From Mesorhizobium mediterraneum (GTDB lineage Bacteria; Pseudomonadota; Alphaproteobacteria; Rhizobiales; Rhizobiaceae), in assembly GCF_002284565.1 (NCBI RefSeq), contig NZ_NPKI01000051.1:59103-123102 (forward strand): DNA of 64,000 nucleotides. The letters run 5' to 3'. Within the stretch, counting starts at the first letter, position 1. Every line of letters begins with the position of its first letter. Of this stretch, positions 7,422-15,312 are shown one piece after another. Position numbers and translations under genes: made by a program. The notes beneath the pieces were generated by a model, which saw only the letters and a program-made list of their open reading frames with translations, was not told where the DNA came from and did not search any database.

Positions 7422-7949
7422 TCAGGCCTTCTTCAGTCCCGCCTTGAAGCATTTGCCGTTGGCCACATAATGCGCGGCCGAAGCGCGCAGCCCGGCAACC
7501 GCAGCATCGTCCAGCGCTCGCACCAAACGAGCGGGCGAGCCGATAATCAGCGAATTGTCGGGGAATTCCTTGCCCTCAGTGACCAGCGCGCCGGCGCCGA
7601 CCAGCGAATTCTTGCCGATTTTCGCGCCGTTCAGCACGATGGCGCCCATGCCGATCAGGCTGTTGTCGCCGATCGTGCAGCCATGCAACAAGGCGCGGTG
7701 GCCGATCGTGCAGCCTTGCCCGATGGTCAGGGGAAAACCGACATCGGTGTGCATGACCGTGTGTTCCTGCACATTGGTGTCGGCGCCGATGACGATCGGC
7801 TCGTTGTCGCCGCGGATGACGACGCCGAACCAGAAGCCGGCGTTGCGGCCGACCCTGATATCGCCGATCAGGGTGGCGTCGGGCGCGATCCAGTTGCTGT
7901 CCGCGTCCTCGAAGCCGGGGGCCTTTCCGTCGATCGCATAGAGCGGCAT
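7422..7949 (-). CDS. Gamma-carbonic anhydrase family protein
   Basis: 175 residues folding as a left-handed beta helix: hexapeptide repeats run from about residue 20 to 130 (VGRNAGFWFGVVIRGD, IGQGCTIGHRALLHGCTIG, IGKNSLVGAGALV). Three histidines placed as metal ligands are His67, His84 and His89, and the C terminus has two short helices. This matches the YrdA/PaaY/CaiE group, whose members are zinc proteins with weak or unproven carbonic anhydrase activity. Start at 7949 has MPLYAIDGKAP as usual. It is transcribed alone, converging on the ankyrin gene. Confidence 0.93.
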   Translation of the reverse strand: MPLYAIDGKAPGFEDADSNWIAPDATLIGDIRVGRNAGFWFGVVIRGDNEPIVIGADTNVQEHTVMHTDVGFPLTIGQGCTIGHRALLHGCTIGDNSLIGMGAIVLNGAKIGKNSLVGAGALVTEGKEFPDNSLIIGSPARLVRALDDAAVAGLRASAAHYVANGKCFKAGLKKA

Positions 7950-7981
7950 TTTTCGCCTCCGAATCGTCTCACACTAAGCTT

Positions 7982-8053
7982 TGCATGTCGTCATCGCAAA
8001 ACCGCTGCACACCCTTGGGTCAAGCCCAGGGGCATGCTTTTGCGCGACATGCA
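7982..8053 (+). repeat. Family A repeat
   Basis: TGCATGTCGTCATCGCAAAA core with internal CCTTGGGTCAAGCCCAGGG stem, ending CGACATGCA. It separates the gamma-carbonic anhydrase start from the stop of the next minus-strand gene. Confidence 0.85.
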
Positions 8054-8070
8054 CTAAACGTTCGCAGAGC

Positions 8071-8394
8071 CTAAAAGCGTGCCGGCCCGGGATGCAATAT
8101 ATCGATCAGCGCTATGCCCAAAGCCAACGCCCAGATCGTCGCAGTGCAGCCGCAGGAGATCAGCGCCAGTGCCGAAATGCGGCCTTCCCGCCAGGCGTCC
8201 AGGGCGTCGTTGGCAAACATCAGGGGCCCGGCGCATGCCGTCGCGACCAACGAGCGCAGCATATGCTTTGGCGACACATAAGGCTCGACGAAGGCAAGCC
8301 GGCGGCCTGATACCAGCTCCATTGCCGATCCAACCAGGCCGCACGCCGTCAGCCCAACCATAAAACCGAAGAGAGTGTGTTCGACCGGACCCAT
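8071..8394 (-). CDS. Small membrane protein, DUF6949-like
   Basis: 107 residues with three hydrophobic helices (about 6-25, 48-65 and 76-100) and a charged linker FANDALDAWREGR between them. It looks like the small inner-membrane family named DUF6949 in rhizobia; function unknown. The start at 8394 (MGPVEHTLFGFMVG) is chosen because AAGG lies just upstream and because the upstream extension would not make a sensible N terminus. The promoter is shared divergently with the next plus-strand gene. Confidence 0.65.
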   Translation of the reverse strand: MGPVEHTLFGFMVGLTACGLVGSAMELVSGRRLAFVEPYVSPKHMLRSLVATACAGPLMFANDALDAWREGRISALALISCGCTATIWALALGIALIDILHPGPARF

Positions 8395-8543
8395 CTTTAC
8401 CTTCCATTTACCATGAAATCGCACAGTCGTGTCGACAGGCGCGTTGCAAGAGCCGTGCCGCGCCACATGTGCCGCTTGAGGACACCCAAAGGGGAACACC
8501 CAAGGGGACATCTTGGGACAGGCGGCCGATACAGGGGATCGCG

Positions 8544-9275
8544 ATGAAGCAGGCAGCCACCGCCAACGGCCCGCAACTCACCGTCGTCGATTCCAAGCTG
8601 ATGAGGCGGGTGTTCTACGTGTTCGCGGCGCTGGCAGTGCTTTCGGTGGCGATCAGCCTTGGCGGCAAATGGTTCGGCCGCTCGATCGCCATGGCCGGAT
8701 ACACCGACGACACGACAACCCACGAGGTCGTGATCGGCAACAACGTCATCGCCGTGCCGGCCAATGTCGTCCGCTTCGACCAGGCCCGGCGCGACGGCAT
8801 CGCCTCGCGCCTCGACCTCTATCTGCGCTATCCCGAGATGGACGGCTACAGCGAGGCTGCCCGGGACGATTTCAACAACACCGGATCGAGCAAGAACATC
8901 ATTTTCCTGTCGCTCGAACGGCAGATAATGTCGCGCGACATGAGCGGCCGCTTCACGCCGATCTACAGCGCCCTGATCGCCCAACCCGGCACGCCCGGCC
9001 CGGGCGGCACCACACTCTACGGCTTCACCGAAAAATCAGGCTATCTCAACGAGGTGCTGGCGGTCGGCAACCGCCGGGGCAAGGACCCGTTCGTGGCCCG
9101 CTGCCTGAGCGGCCCAAGTGCTGCGCAATCGCTGGCGCCCTGCGAACGCGACATCCTGGTCGGCGACAAGCTCAGCCTCACCTACCGTTTTCCCAAAGAC
9201 TTTCTGGCGGACTGGCAGGTGCTCGATGCAGCCATCGCCGCCGAGGCCACGCGTTTCCTGAGGACCGGACGCTAA
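8544..9275 (+). CDS. Conserved inner-membrane protein of unknown function
   Basis: 243 residues with one transmembrane helix near the N terminus (about 22-44, RRVFYVFAALAVLSVAISLGG) and a large predicted periplasmic domain without a signature I recognise. Motifs seen are TTHEVVIGNNVIAVPANVVRF, a run about strands and turns (RLDLYLRYPEMDGYSE), and a C-terminal GDKLSLTYRFPKDFLADW. Two cysteines (in ARCLSGPS and APCERDIL) are about 18 residues apart and may form a disulphide. Start ATG 8544 follows an AGGGGA at 8532. The gene ends in a family C repeat. No role is proposed. Confidence 0.75.
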   Translation: MKQAATANGPQLTVVDSKLMRRVFYVFAALAVLSVAISLGGKWFGRSIAMAGYTDDTTTHEVVIGNNVIAVPANVVRFDQARRDGIASRLDLYLRYPEMDGYSEAARDDFNNTGSSKNIIFLSLERQIMSRDMSGRFTPIYSALIAQPGTPGPGGTTLYGFTEKSGYLNEVLAVGNRRGKDPFVARCLSGPSAAQSLAPCERDILVGDKLSLTYRFPKDFLADWQVLDAAIAAEATRFLRTGR

Positions 9276-9312
9276 CGCGTTGTGTCTGAAAGGAATTTAT
9301 GCGACGCGCTTT
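9275..9312. repeat. Family C repeat
   Basis: Imperfect inverted repeat AACGCGTTGTGTCTGAAAGG...ATGCGACGCGCTTT overlapping the stop codon of the preceding gene. The same core occurs at 5917-5948 and 35906-35949. Confidence 0.6.
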
Positions 9313-9407
9313 GGTGGAAAATCGCAAACGGCGGAGATTGGCAAAAACCCCTCTCCGCCCAGGGATGAGGAACCCGGGGTGCCTGCCGCCAACCGCAAAC
9401 TCCCGGC

Positions 9408-9611
9408 TCAGGCCAGGTCGATGTCGAGGATCGCCATCGAGAAATTATAGTCGCCGTCGTCCTCGTCCTTGAAGACGATGCCGAGGAATTCGTCGCCGAC
9501 ATAGACCTCGGCCGAATCGTCCTTGCGCGGCCGCGCCTTCACTTCAAGCTTGGGGTTCTGGAAGACGCGCTTGAAATAGGCGTCCAGCTTTCTGATTTCG
9601 TCCGGCTTCAA
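9408..9611 (-). CDS. DUF3126 family protein
   Basis: 67 residues. The frame reads KPDEIRKLDAYFKRVFQNP, then LEVKARPRKDDSAEVYVGDE and a terminal NFSMAILDIDLA, which is the small alphaproteobacterial DUF3126 family. The start is TTG at 9611: GGAGAA lies 6 nt upstream and the family starts with (M)KPDEIRKL, so longer frames starting up to 9878 are rejected. It sits about 150 bp downstream of cysE in the same direction, an arrangement common in rhizobia. Function unknown. Confidence 0.85.
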   Translation of the reverse strand: MKPDEIRKLDAYFKRVFQNPKLEVKARPRKDDSAEVYVGDEFLGIVFKDEDDGDYNFSMAILDIDLA

Positions 9612-9762
9612 CAGTCTTCTCCGATCGTCGGTCTTGCTCGTTTGAGCGCGCTTCTGGCACGTCGACAATGGCGATGTAAAGGCGAGCCGACCGGATATGC
9701 GAGAACCGACAGGCGGCAGAGCCGGCAAACGGAGTTCGGTTGCCCGCCCTGCGGACTTGAAA

Positions 9763-10611
9763 TCAGATATCGAAGCTGACGACGTGGTCCATCGTCTGCG
9801 ACGGCAAAAGCTGATCCATCTGCCGCGAAGGCTGGTCGCAGCCGGTCTCGCCGACGACGCGGGCCGGCACGCCGGCAACCGTCTTGTTGTGCGGCACCGG
9901 CGACAGCACCACCGAGCCCGCCGCGATCTTCGAGCAATGGCCGACTTCGATATTGCCGAGGATCTTGGCGCCGGCGCCGATCAGCACGCCGTAGCGGATC
10001 TTGGGATGGCGGTCGCCGCCGGCCTTGCCGGTGCCGCCCAGCGTCACGCCGTGCAAGATCGACACGTCGTCCTCGATCACCGCCGTCTGGCCGACGACGA
10101 GGCCGGTGGCGTGGTCGAGGAAGATGCCTTTGCCGATGCGAGCGGCCGGGTTGATGTCGGTCTGGAACACCGAGGACGACCGGCTCTGCAGGTAGAGCGC
10201 GAAGTCCTGACGGCCTTGATTCCACAGCCAATGCGCCAGCCGGTGGGTCTGGATGGCGTGAAAACCCTTGAAATAGAGCACCGGCATGATGAAGCGGTCG
10301 CAGGCCGGATCACGGTCGTAATAGGCCTGGATGTCGACACGCACCGTCGACGCCCAGTCCTTGTCGTCGGCTGCCATCGCCTTGAATGTCTGGCGGATGA
10401 GATCGGAACCGATATCCTGATGGGCGAGCCGCTCGGCCAGCCGATGGATGACCGCTTCCTCCAGGCTTTCCTGGTTGAGGATGGTCGAATAGAGGAATGC
10501 CGCCAGCAGCGGATCGCGGTTGACCGCCTCCATCGCCTCGTCGCGGATCGAGCGCCAGATCGGGTCGATCGGCTTCACCATGGTGGGGCGGGCAATCGTA
10601 ACGCTGTTCAT
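9763..10611 (-). CDS. cysE: Serine O-acetyltransferase
   Basis: 282 residues. CysE transfers acetyl from acetyl-CoA to serine, giving O-acetylserine for cysteine synthesis. The N-terminal helical SATase domain (about 15-120, DPIWRSIRDEAMEAVNRDPLL, then LAERLAHQDIGSDLIRQTF) is followed by the left-handed beta helix with FLDHATGLVVG (catalytic His region), SILHGVTLGGTG and the DRHPKI loop. The C terminus is about 20 residues longer than in short forms and ends VVSFDI, the Ile-ending tail that docks into cysteine synthase. ATG 10611 follows GGAG by 7 nt. Confidence 0.96.
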   Translation of the reverse strand: MNSVTIARPTMVKPIDPIWRSIRDEAMEAVNRDPLLAAFLYSTILNQESLEEAVIHRLAERLAHQDIGSDLIRQTFKAMAADDKDWASTVRVDIQAYYDRDPACDRFIMPVLYFKGFHAIQTHRLAHWLWNQGRQDFALYLQSRSSSVFQTDINPAARIGKGIFLDHATGLVVGQTAVIEDDVSILHGVTLGGTGKAGGDRHPKIRYGVLIGAGAKILGNIEVGHCSKIAAGSVVLSPVPHNKTVAGVPARVVGETGCDQPSRQMDQLLPSQTMDHVVSFDI

Positions 10612-10756
10612 CAATGATCTCCGGCCATCTACTGGCTCAGGCTTGGCAGCTTGCCTATTCTCCGGCCGCACATATAAGCCAGATCATAGCACGGTTGAAC
10701 TCAATTTTCCTTAGTGCTTTGTCAAATGGATTTGGTTCACGGAAATTCAAGCGGCC

Positions 10757-11356
10757 ATGGAAAACGAACCCTTGATCGAAGCGCCGCTGAAGCGCGAGCT
10801 TTCCGCGCTCTACCGGGCCGAAGGCCGCCACTATCACAGCCTTGCCCATATCGAGGCGATGCTGGCGCTGGCCGGGCACTATCGGGCATCCCTGCACGAC
10901 CCCGAGGCGGTCGAGGCGGCTATCTGGTTCCACGATGCCATCTATGACAGCCGAGCCAAGGACAACGAAGCCAAAAGTGCCGCCCTTGCCGAGAAAAAGC
11001 TCTCCGGCCGCACGGATGCGCAGCGCCTCGGCCGCATCACGGCGATGATCATCGCCACCGCCACGCATGAATTGCCGCGCTTTAGCGACGAGAATGCCGC
11101 CCGCGACGCAGCGCTGTTCCTCGACATGGACCTGGCGATCCTGGGTGCGACGCCTGATGCCTTCGACGCCTATGAACAGGCGGTTCGCCGCGAATATGGC
11201 TGGGTGGAAGAGCCGATGTGGCGTGCCGGCCGCAGTGCTGTGCTGAAGAGTTTCCTCGCCCGTCCGCATATTTTTCACACCGAGGAATTCCGGCAGCGGT
11301 TCGAGGCTCAGGCTCGGCAAAACATGGCGCGCTCGCTCAAGGCGCTTGGGGCGTGA
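10757..11356 (+). CDS. HD-domain metal-dependent phosphohydrolase (predicted)
   Basis: 199 residues of the COG4339-type HD superfamily. Metal-binding residues appear as YHSLAHI (His), WFHDAIYD (His-Asp) and a later LFLDMDLAILG (Asp). The rest is helical. Members are soluble and predicted to hydrolyse phosphate esters or nucleotides, but substrate is unknown. It is divergent from cysE with a 145-bp shared promoter region. The ATG at 10757 has no strong ribosome binding site. A family D repeat follows 40 bp after the stop. Confidence 0.85.
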   Translation: MENEPLIEAPLKRELSALYRAEGRHYHSLAHIEAMLALAGHYRASLHDPEAVEAAIWFHDAIYDSRAKDNEAKSAALAEKKLSGRTDAQRLGRITAMIIATATHELPRFSDENAARDAALFLDMDLAILGATPDAFDAYEQAVRREYGWVEEPMWRAGRSAVLKSFLARPHIFHTEEFRQRFEAQARQNMARSLKALGA

Positions 11357-11396
11357 GCGCTGCCGCGGTGCGGAACCGTTGATTCTGGCGGGACAG

Positions 11397-11555
11397 CGCC
11401 CCCCTCTGTCCTGCCGGACATCTCCCCCACGAGGGGGGAGATTCGCTGTCACCACCGCTGTCGCTAATCGCTACCGCCGCAGGAGTGAGCGGAGCGCCTA
11501 AGCTGCCGATCTCCCCCCTTGTGGGGGAGATGTCCGGCAGGACAGAGGGGGGCGC
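11397..11555. repeat. Family D inverted-pair repeat
   Basis: Left arm CCCCCCTCTGTCCTGCCGG...GGGGGAGATT (11397-11443) and right arm in inverse orientation (11508-11555), with a spacer of about 65 bp. The spacer of this copy contains AGGAGTGAGCGGAGCGCC, whose inverse appears in the copy at 20698-20862. A third copy is at 63651-63808. The element could fold as one long hairpin. It contains no gene. Confidence 0.85.
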
Positions 11556-11583
11556 GAAGGATCACTACAGATCGGCTTTGTGC

Positions 11584-12351
11584 TCACAGCGGATTTTCGG
11601 CATAGAACTCCAGCACCCGCTGCTTGAAAGTCTTGTCGCCGACGGCCAGCATGTGGTCGCGGCCCTCGATGTGAAAAGCCTTGGCGTTCGGCATCAAGGC
11701 GGCCAGTTCGTCGGGCGAACCGCCGATGTCGTCCTTGGTGCCGACGGCAATCAATGTCGGCTGGGCAATGCGCGCAATGTCGGCCTCGGCCAGCAATTCC
11801 CGCGAGGTGGCAATGCAGGCGGCCAGCGCGCGGCGGTCGCTGCGGGTCTGGTCGGCGAAGGCGCGAAACGAACGGCCGCGCGGATGGCTGGTGGTATCGG
11901 GATCTTCGGCCAGAAGGGCGGCGGCGATCGGATCCCAATCGCCGACGCCGTCGATCATGCCGATGCCGAGACCGCCGAAGACCAGCGTCGCCACCTTGTC
12001 AGGGTCGGAAAGCGCCAGGAACGCCGACACCCGCGCACCCATCGAATAACCCATGACATGGGCGCGTTCGACGCCGAGATGATTCAGCAACGCTGCCCCA
12101 TCGGAAGCCATTTTTGCGGGCGTGTAATCGGCCTCTTCATAGCTCTTCGACGAGGCACCATGGCCGCGATTGTCGAAGGCGATGGCGCGGTAGCCGGCAT
12201 CGTTCAGCGCCTTGAACCAACCGGGCGACACCCAATTGACGTAGTGGGTCGAGGCAAAGCCATGGATCATGAGCACCGGATCGCCCTGCCCCGATGCCGG
12301 CTGGCGATCGAGGAAGGCGAGGTCAAAACCGTCATGGGAGAAAAACTGCAT
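11584..12351 (-). CDS. Alpha/beta hydrolase
   Basis: 255 residues, cytoplasmic. The fold markers are in order: oxyanion loop LMIHGFASTHYVNW near 28, AFDNRGHGASSKS near 58, nucleophile elbow VMGYSMGARVS (Ser at about 103), the catalytic acid region GTKDDIGGSPDEL near 204 and the terminal histidine in EGRDHMLAVGD near 233. The best general match is an esterase or epoxide-hydrolase-like enzyme; substrate is not inferable. ATG 12351 has an AGGA 10 nt upstream. It follows the DUF192 gene after 20 bp, so they form an operon. Confidence 0.9.
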   Translation of the reverse strand: MQFFSHDGFDLAFLDRQPASGQGDPVLMIHGFASTHYVNWVSPGWFKALNDAGYRAIAFDNRGHGASSKSYEEADYTPAKMASDGAALLNHLGVERAHVMGYSMGARVSAFLALSDPDKVATLVFGGLGIGMIDGVGDWDPIAAALLAEDPDTTSHPRGRSFRAFADQTRSDRRALAACIATSRELLAEADIARIAQPTLIAVGTKDDIGGSPDELAALMPNAKAFHIEGRDHMLAVGDKTFKQRVLEFYAENPL

Positions 12352-12371
12352 CTGCGACGGATCCTGCGCGT

Positions 12372-12884
12372 TCAGTTGTGCGCAGTGCCGATTGCCGGGT
12401 GGCGCAACAAATCGCCGTCCTCGATGCCGCCCCTCGCGGCGGTGCCCGCCTTGAGCTCGAGCACGAAGCGAACCGGCTCGCCGGGCGAGATCATCGCTTC
12501 GGATTGCGGCTCGCCTTGCTTGATCGCCCGGACCTTGCCGTCCTGACCGACGAAGATCAGGTCGAGTGGCATCGGCGTGTTCTTCATCCAGAAGCTGACA
12601 TCCCGAGGCTCCTCGAACACGAACAGCATGCCATGGTCGTCGGCCATCTCCTCGCGAAACATCAGGCCGGCCTCGCGCTCGGCGGAGGTGTCGGCGATTT
12701 CGATCGAGAAAGAGCGTTCGCCGCCTTTCGTCACCGCGACCAGCGGCTGCGGGTCGACGGCAAGGATCATCACCCGACTGTCCGCCAAAGCCGGTTGCTG
12801 CGAATGGAAGAAAGCGCCTGTGGCGACGACAAAGGCGATCGCTGCGCAAACGACGCCCGTTGTCAGCCAGTTCCTGTGGGTCAT
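12372..12884 (-). CDS. DUF192 family exported protein
   Basis: 170 residues with an N-terminal hydrophobic segment (about 5-30, signal peptide or anchor, LADS after it) and one DUF192 domain: SIEIADTSAEREAGLMFREEM, GMLFVFEEPRDVSFWMKNT, PLDLIFVGQDGKVRAI and the final VLELKAGTAARGGIEDGD. All the family hallmarks are present (ER..GLM.R, FWMKNT, P.D..F). Members are periplasmic and of unknown function. Start 12884 (MTHRNWLTTG). Upstream lies a diverged family B repeat. The hydrolase gene follows at 20 bp. Confidence 0.88.
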   Translation of the reverse strand: MTHRNWLTTGVVCAAIAFVVATGAFFHSQQPALADSRVMILAVDPQPLVAVTKGGERSFSIEIADTSAEREAGLMFREEMADDHGMLFVFEEPRDVSFWMKNTPMPLDLIFVGQDGKVRAIKQGEPQSEAMISPGEPVRFVLELKAGTAARGGIEDGDLLRHPAIGTAHN

Positions 12885-12912
12885 TCGAAATCCTCGGCCG
12901 GACATCGTCCTA

Positions 12913-12980
12913 GACCATGATCCCAAAAAGTGGAACCCGGTTTTTGCTGCGCTGACCTGCAGTTCGGAAAAGATCATGGT
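12913..12980. repeat. Palindromic repeat related to family B
   Basis: GACCATGATCCCAAAAAGTG...CGGAAAAGATCATGGTC. Termini and the CGGAAAAGATCATG end match family B at 2231-2278, with a different middle (AACCCGGTTTTTGC). It lies between the DUF192 start and the cold-shock gene stop. Confidence 0.6.
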
Positions 12981-13027
12981 CAAGCAAAAAGCACCAGGTC
13001 GCATCCCGATTCGATCGGGACGGGACC

Positions 13028-13624
13028 TTAGTGCGAGACCGGCAAGGTACCCATATCCGGGTGAATTTCGGCAGCCATAAGGCCTTTGTCGCCGCGCCCG
13101 AAGCGGACCAGCACGACCTGCCCCGGCCTGAGCTCGGTAATGCCGTAGCGGCGCAGCGTCTCCATATGGACGAAAATGTCCTCGGTGCCTTCGCCCCGGG
13201 TCAGGAAACCGAACCCCTTGGTGCGGTTGAACCATTTCACCAGCGCCCGCTCGAGGCCGCTTTCCGGCGTCACCGAGACGTGGGTGCGCTGATCCTGCAT
13301 TTCCGCGGGATGGACCGCCGTGGTGACATCCATGGAGAGCACACGGAACGCCTGCAATCCGCGCTCACCATGCTTGACGAGGCAGACGACGCGCGCGCCT
13401 TCCAAGGCGGTCTGGAAACCGTCCTTTCGAAGACATGTCACATGGAGGAGAATATCGCCGGAAGAGCCGTCATCGGGAAGAATGAAACCGTAACCCTTGG
13501 CCACATCGAACCATTTGATGGCGCCCGCAACCTCGACAAGATCAGCGGCATCGCCGCTTTCGTCCCTTCGCAAGGCGTCGTTACCGGTTCCGTCCCGCCC
13601 CATGAAAGAGGCCTTTTCCCCCAT
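13028..13624 (-). CDS. Cold-shock protein with two cold-shock domains
   Basis: 198 residues with two CSDs: about 30-95 (GAIKWFDVAKGYGFILPDDG, then DILLHVTCLR) and about 125-190 (ALVKWFNRTKGFGFLTRGEG, then DIFVHMETLRR). Both RNP1 (KGYGFI, KGFGFL) and RNP2 (DILLHV, DIFVHM) nucleic-acid motifs are intact. Double-CSD proteins are typical of alphaproteobacteria and act as RNA chaperones. Start may be 13624 or 13603; a purine-rich site precedes both, so the start is unsure. A family B relative lies just downstream and an operon with DUF192 is possible. Confidence 0.9.
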   Translation of the reverse strand: MGEKASFMGRDGTGNDALRRDESGDAADLVEVAGAIKWFDVAKGYGFILPDDGSSGDILLHVTCLRKDGFQTALEGARVVCLVKHGERGLQAFRVLSMDVTTAVHPAEMQDQRTHVSVTPESGLERALVKWFNRTKGFGFLTRGEGTEDIFVHMETLRRYGITELRPGQVVLVRFGRGDKGLMAAEIHPDMGTLPVSH

Positions 13625-13843
13625 AAGAACGCCCCCCTTTTTCCAAGAATACCGCAAGTGATTCTTGATGTTAGATTAACACTGCCGCTTCCGGTCTGTG
13701 CAAGACCTGACGTGCCTTTTTTCACGGTTGATTTGCAGGAATACCGGATTTGTTGTTTGCCGGCGCGGCCGGCTATCGGCAATTGCCCTTTGGCCGGGTG
13801 GCCCCTATGTTCCGCCGCAACGCAACATTTCGAGGAAAATCAC

Positions 13844-14284
13844 ATGCGCTACCTGCACACCATGGTCCGTGTCGCCGACATCGATGCATCGCTCGATTTC
13901 TACTGCAACAAGCTTGGCCTCAAGGAAGTGCGCCGCCACGAAAACGAACAGGGGCGCTTCACGCTGATCTTCCTCGCCGCTTCCGAAGACGAGCAAAGCG
14001 GCATCGCCGAAAAGGCGCCGCTGATCGAGCTCACCTACAATTGGGATCCTGAAGACTACAAGGGCGGTCGCAATTTCGGCCACCTCGCCTACGAGGTCGA
14101 CGACATCTACGCCACCTGCCAGCAACTGATGGACAACGGCGTCACCATCAACCGGCCGCCGCGCGACGGCAACATGGCCTTCATCAAATCGCCGGACGGC
14201 ATCTCGATCGAGCTTTTGCAGAAAGGCCCCGCAAAGGCCAAGGCCGAGCCCTGGGCGTCGATGGCGAACACAGGAAGCTGGTAG
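13844..14284 (+). CDS. gloA: Lactoylglutathione lyase (glyoxalase I)
   Basis: 146 residues. Converts the methylglyoxal-glutathione hemithioacetal to S-lactoylglutathione in the cytoplasm. Metal ligands are in place: His5 in MRYLHTMVRV, Glu in PLIELTYNWD (about 64), His in NFGHLAYEVDD (about 82) and Glu in GISIELLQKG near 130. The fold is two beta-alpha-beta-beta-beta units as in the bacterial nickel-type enzymes. GAGGA precedes the ATG by about 8 nt. It is divergent from the cold-shock gene with a 220-bp region between. Confidence 0.95.
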   Translation: MRYLHTMVRVADIDASLDFYCNKLGLKEVRRHENEQGRFTLIFLAASEDEQSGIAEKAPLIELTYNWDPEDYKGGRNFGHLAYEVDDIYATCQQLMDNGVTINRPPRDGNMAFIKSPDGISIELLQKGPAKAKAEPWASMANTGSW

Positions 14285-14428
14285 CCAATCACAAGATCGA
14301 GAGCGGGTACGACCTAGCTGAGATTTTATGGCGTTTCTCAAGATCGCGCCTATCTGTCCGGCCATCGCGCCTGCTTCCGAAATTGGCGCATCCAAAAGAT
14401 GCGCGCTTGCTTCAGGAGAAATCCATTC

Positions 14429-14722
14429 ATGCCGACCAGCCATGTCGATGTCGCTACCGGACATGCGAGCCGCTATCTGCAGCAGCTCTGCAAGCACTGG
14501 GCGCACAAGTTTCCCGTCGAGTTCGATCCGAACCACGGGACAATCGATCTCACGCTAGGCCACACGGTTCTGGACGCCGATGCGGCAGCGCTCCACATCA
14601 CGGTAGCTGCTGACGAGGCCGGCTCGCTGGAGCGCCTGGAAACGGTCGTCGCCGATCACATCAAACGCTTCGCTTTCCGCGAAGAGCTGGCGTTCGATTG
14701 GAAGAGGGCTTCGGCAGCGTAG
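14429..14722 (+). CDS. DUF2218 family protein
   Basis: 97 residues, soluble. Recognised by HASRYLQQLCKHWAHKF, the LTLGHTVLDADAAALHITV core and the terminal HIKRFAFREELAFDWKRA. Rhizobial DUF2218 genes often lie near siderophore or iron genes, but none is seen here. ATG 14429 follows AGGAGA. Function unknown. Confidence 0.85.
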   Translation: MPTSHVDVATGHASRYLQQLCKHWAHKFPVEFDPNHGTIDLTLGHTVLDADAAALHITVAADEAGSLERLETVVADHIKRFAFREELAFDWKRASAA

Positions 14723-14732
14723 GCGACCACGT

Positions 14733-15287
14733 TCAGCCACTTCTCCCAGCCAACTCCAGCAGCGCCAGCACCGTGCGCCAGTTGCGCGCGGTGGCGGGCA
14801 CTTTCAGCGTGCGCGGGATGAGATTGGCAAACACCGATTTGCCGAGACCTTCCGGTGCATGCAGATAAAGCACGTCGCCCCTGATCTCGAACCGTTCGGG
14901 ACCCGTGCATTTCTCCGAAAGACGGGCCGTCTCCTCAGGTGTCGGCGCGCGCTCCAGCGCATAGGCGTGAAGTTTCGTCGGCTCCCCGGCGACCTCCGGG
15001 TAGGGATTTTCCGCCGCCAGCCGCTCGAACCAACCGAGATCGCGCACCATAATGCGCGAATAAAATCCCCATTTCTTCTCGAAGGCCGCTTCAAGCTGTC
15101 TGCTCAGAGTGGCGGCATCACCCTTTGCCGAGCGAAACACGACGTTGCCGCTCTGCACATAGGTGGCGACGTCGCGAAAGCCGAGCTCCTCGAAGAACGA
15201 CCGGAGTTCGGCCATCCTGACGATGCGGTTGCCGCCGACATTGATGCCGGAAAACAACACTACGAAGATTTTCGCTTGGGCACTCAT
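14733..15287 (-). CDS. DUF1697 family protein
   Basis: 184 residues. The N terminus (KIFVVLFSGINVGGNRIVRM, then ELRSFFEELGFRDVATYVQSGN) is diagnostic of DUF1697, a small family with ferredoxin-like folds and no known activity. Two starts are possible, 15302 and 15287, because a short GCACTCATATTCGG unit is duplicated over the 5' end; the second (MSAQAKIFVV) is preferred. It follows ilvA closely (25 bp), so it is likely cotranscribed with it. Confidence 0.85.
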   Translation of the reverse strand: MSAQAKIFVVLFSGINVGGNRIVRMAELRSFFEELGFRDVATYVQSGNVVFRSAKGDAATLSRQLEAAFEKKWGFYSRIMVRDLGWFERLAAENPYPEVAGEPTKLHAYALERAPTPEETARLSEKCTGPERFEIRGDVLYLHAPEGLGKSVFANLIPRTLKVPATARNWRTVLALLELAGRSG

Positions 15288-15312
15288 ATTCGGGGCACTC
15301 ATATTCGGGCGC

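Noticed and set aside
14733..15302. Longer start for the DUF1697 gene
   Set aside because: The extra five codons come from a 14-bp duplication; the second ATG keeps the family N terminus.
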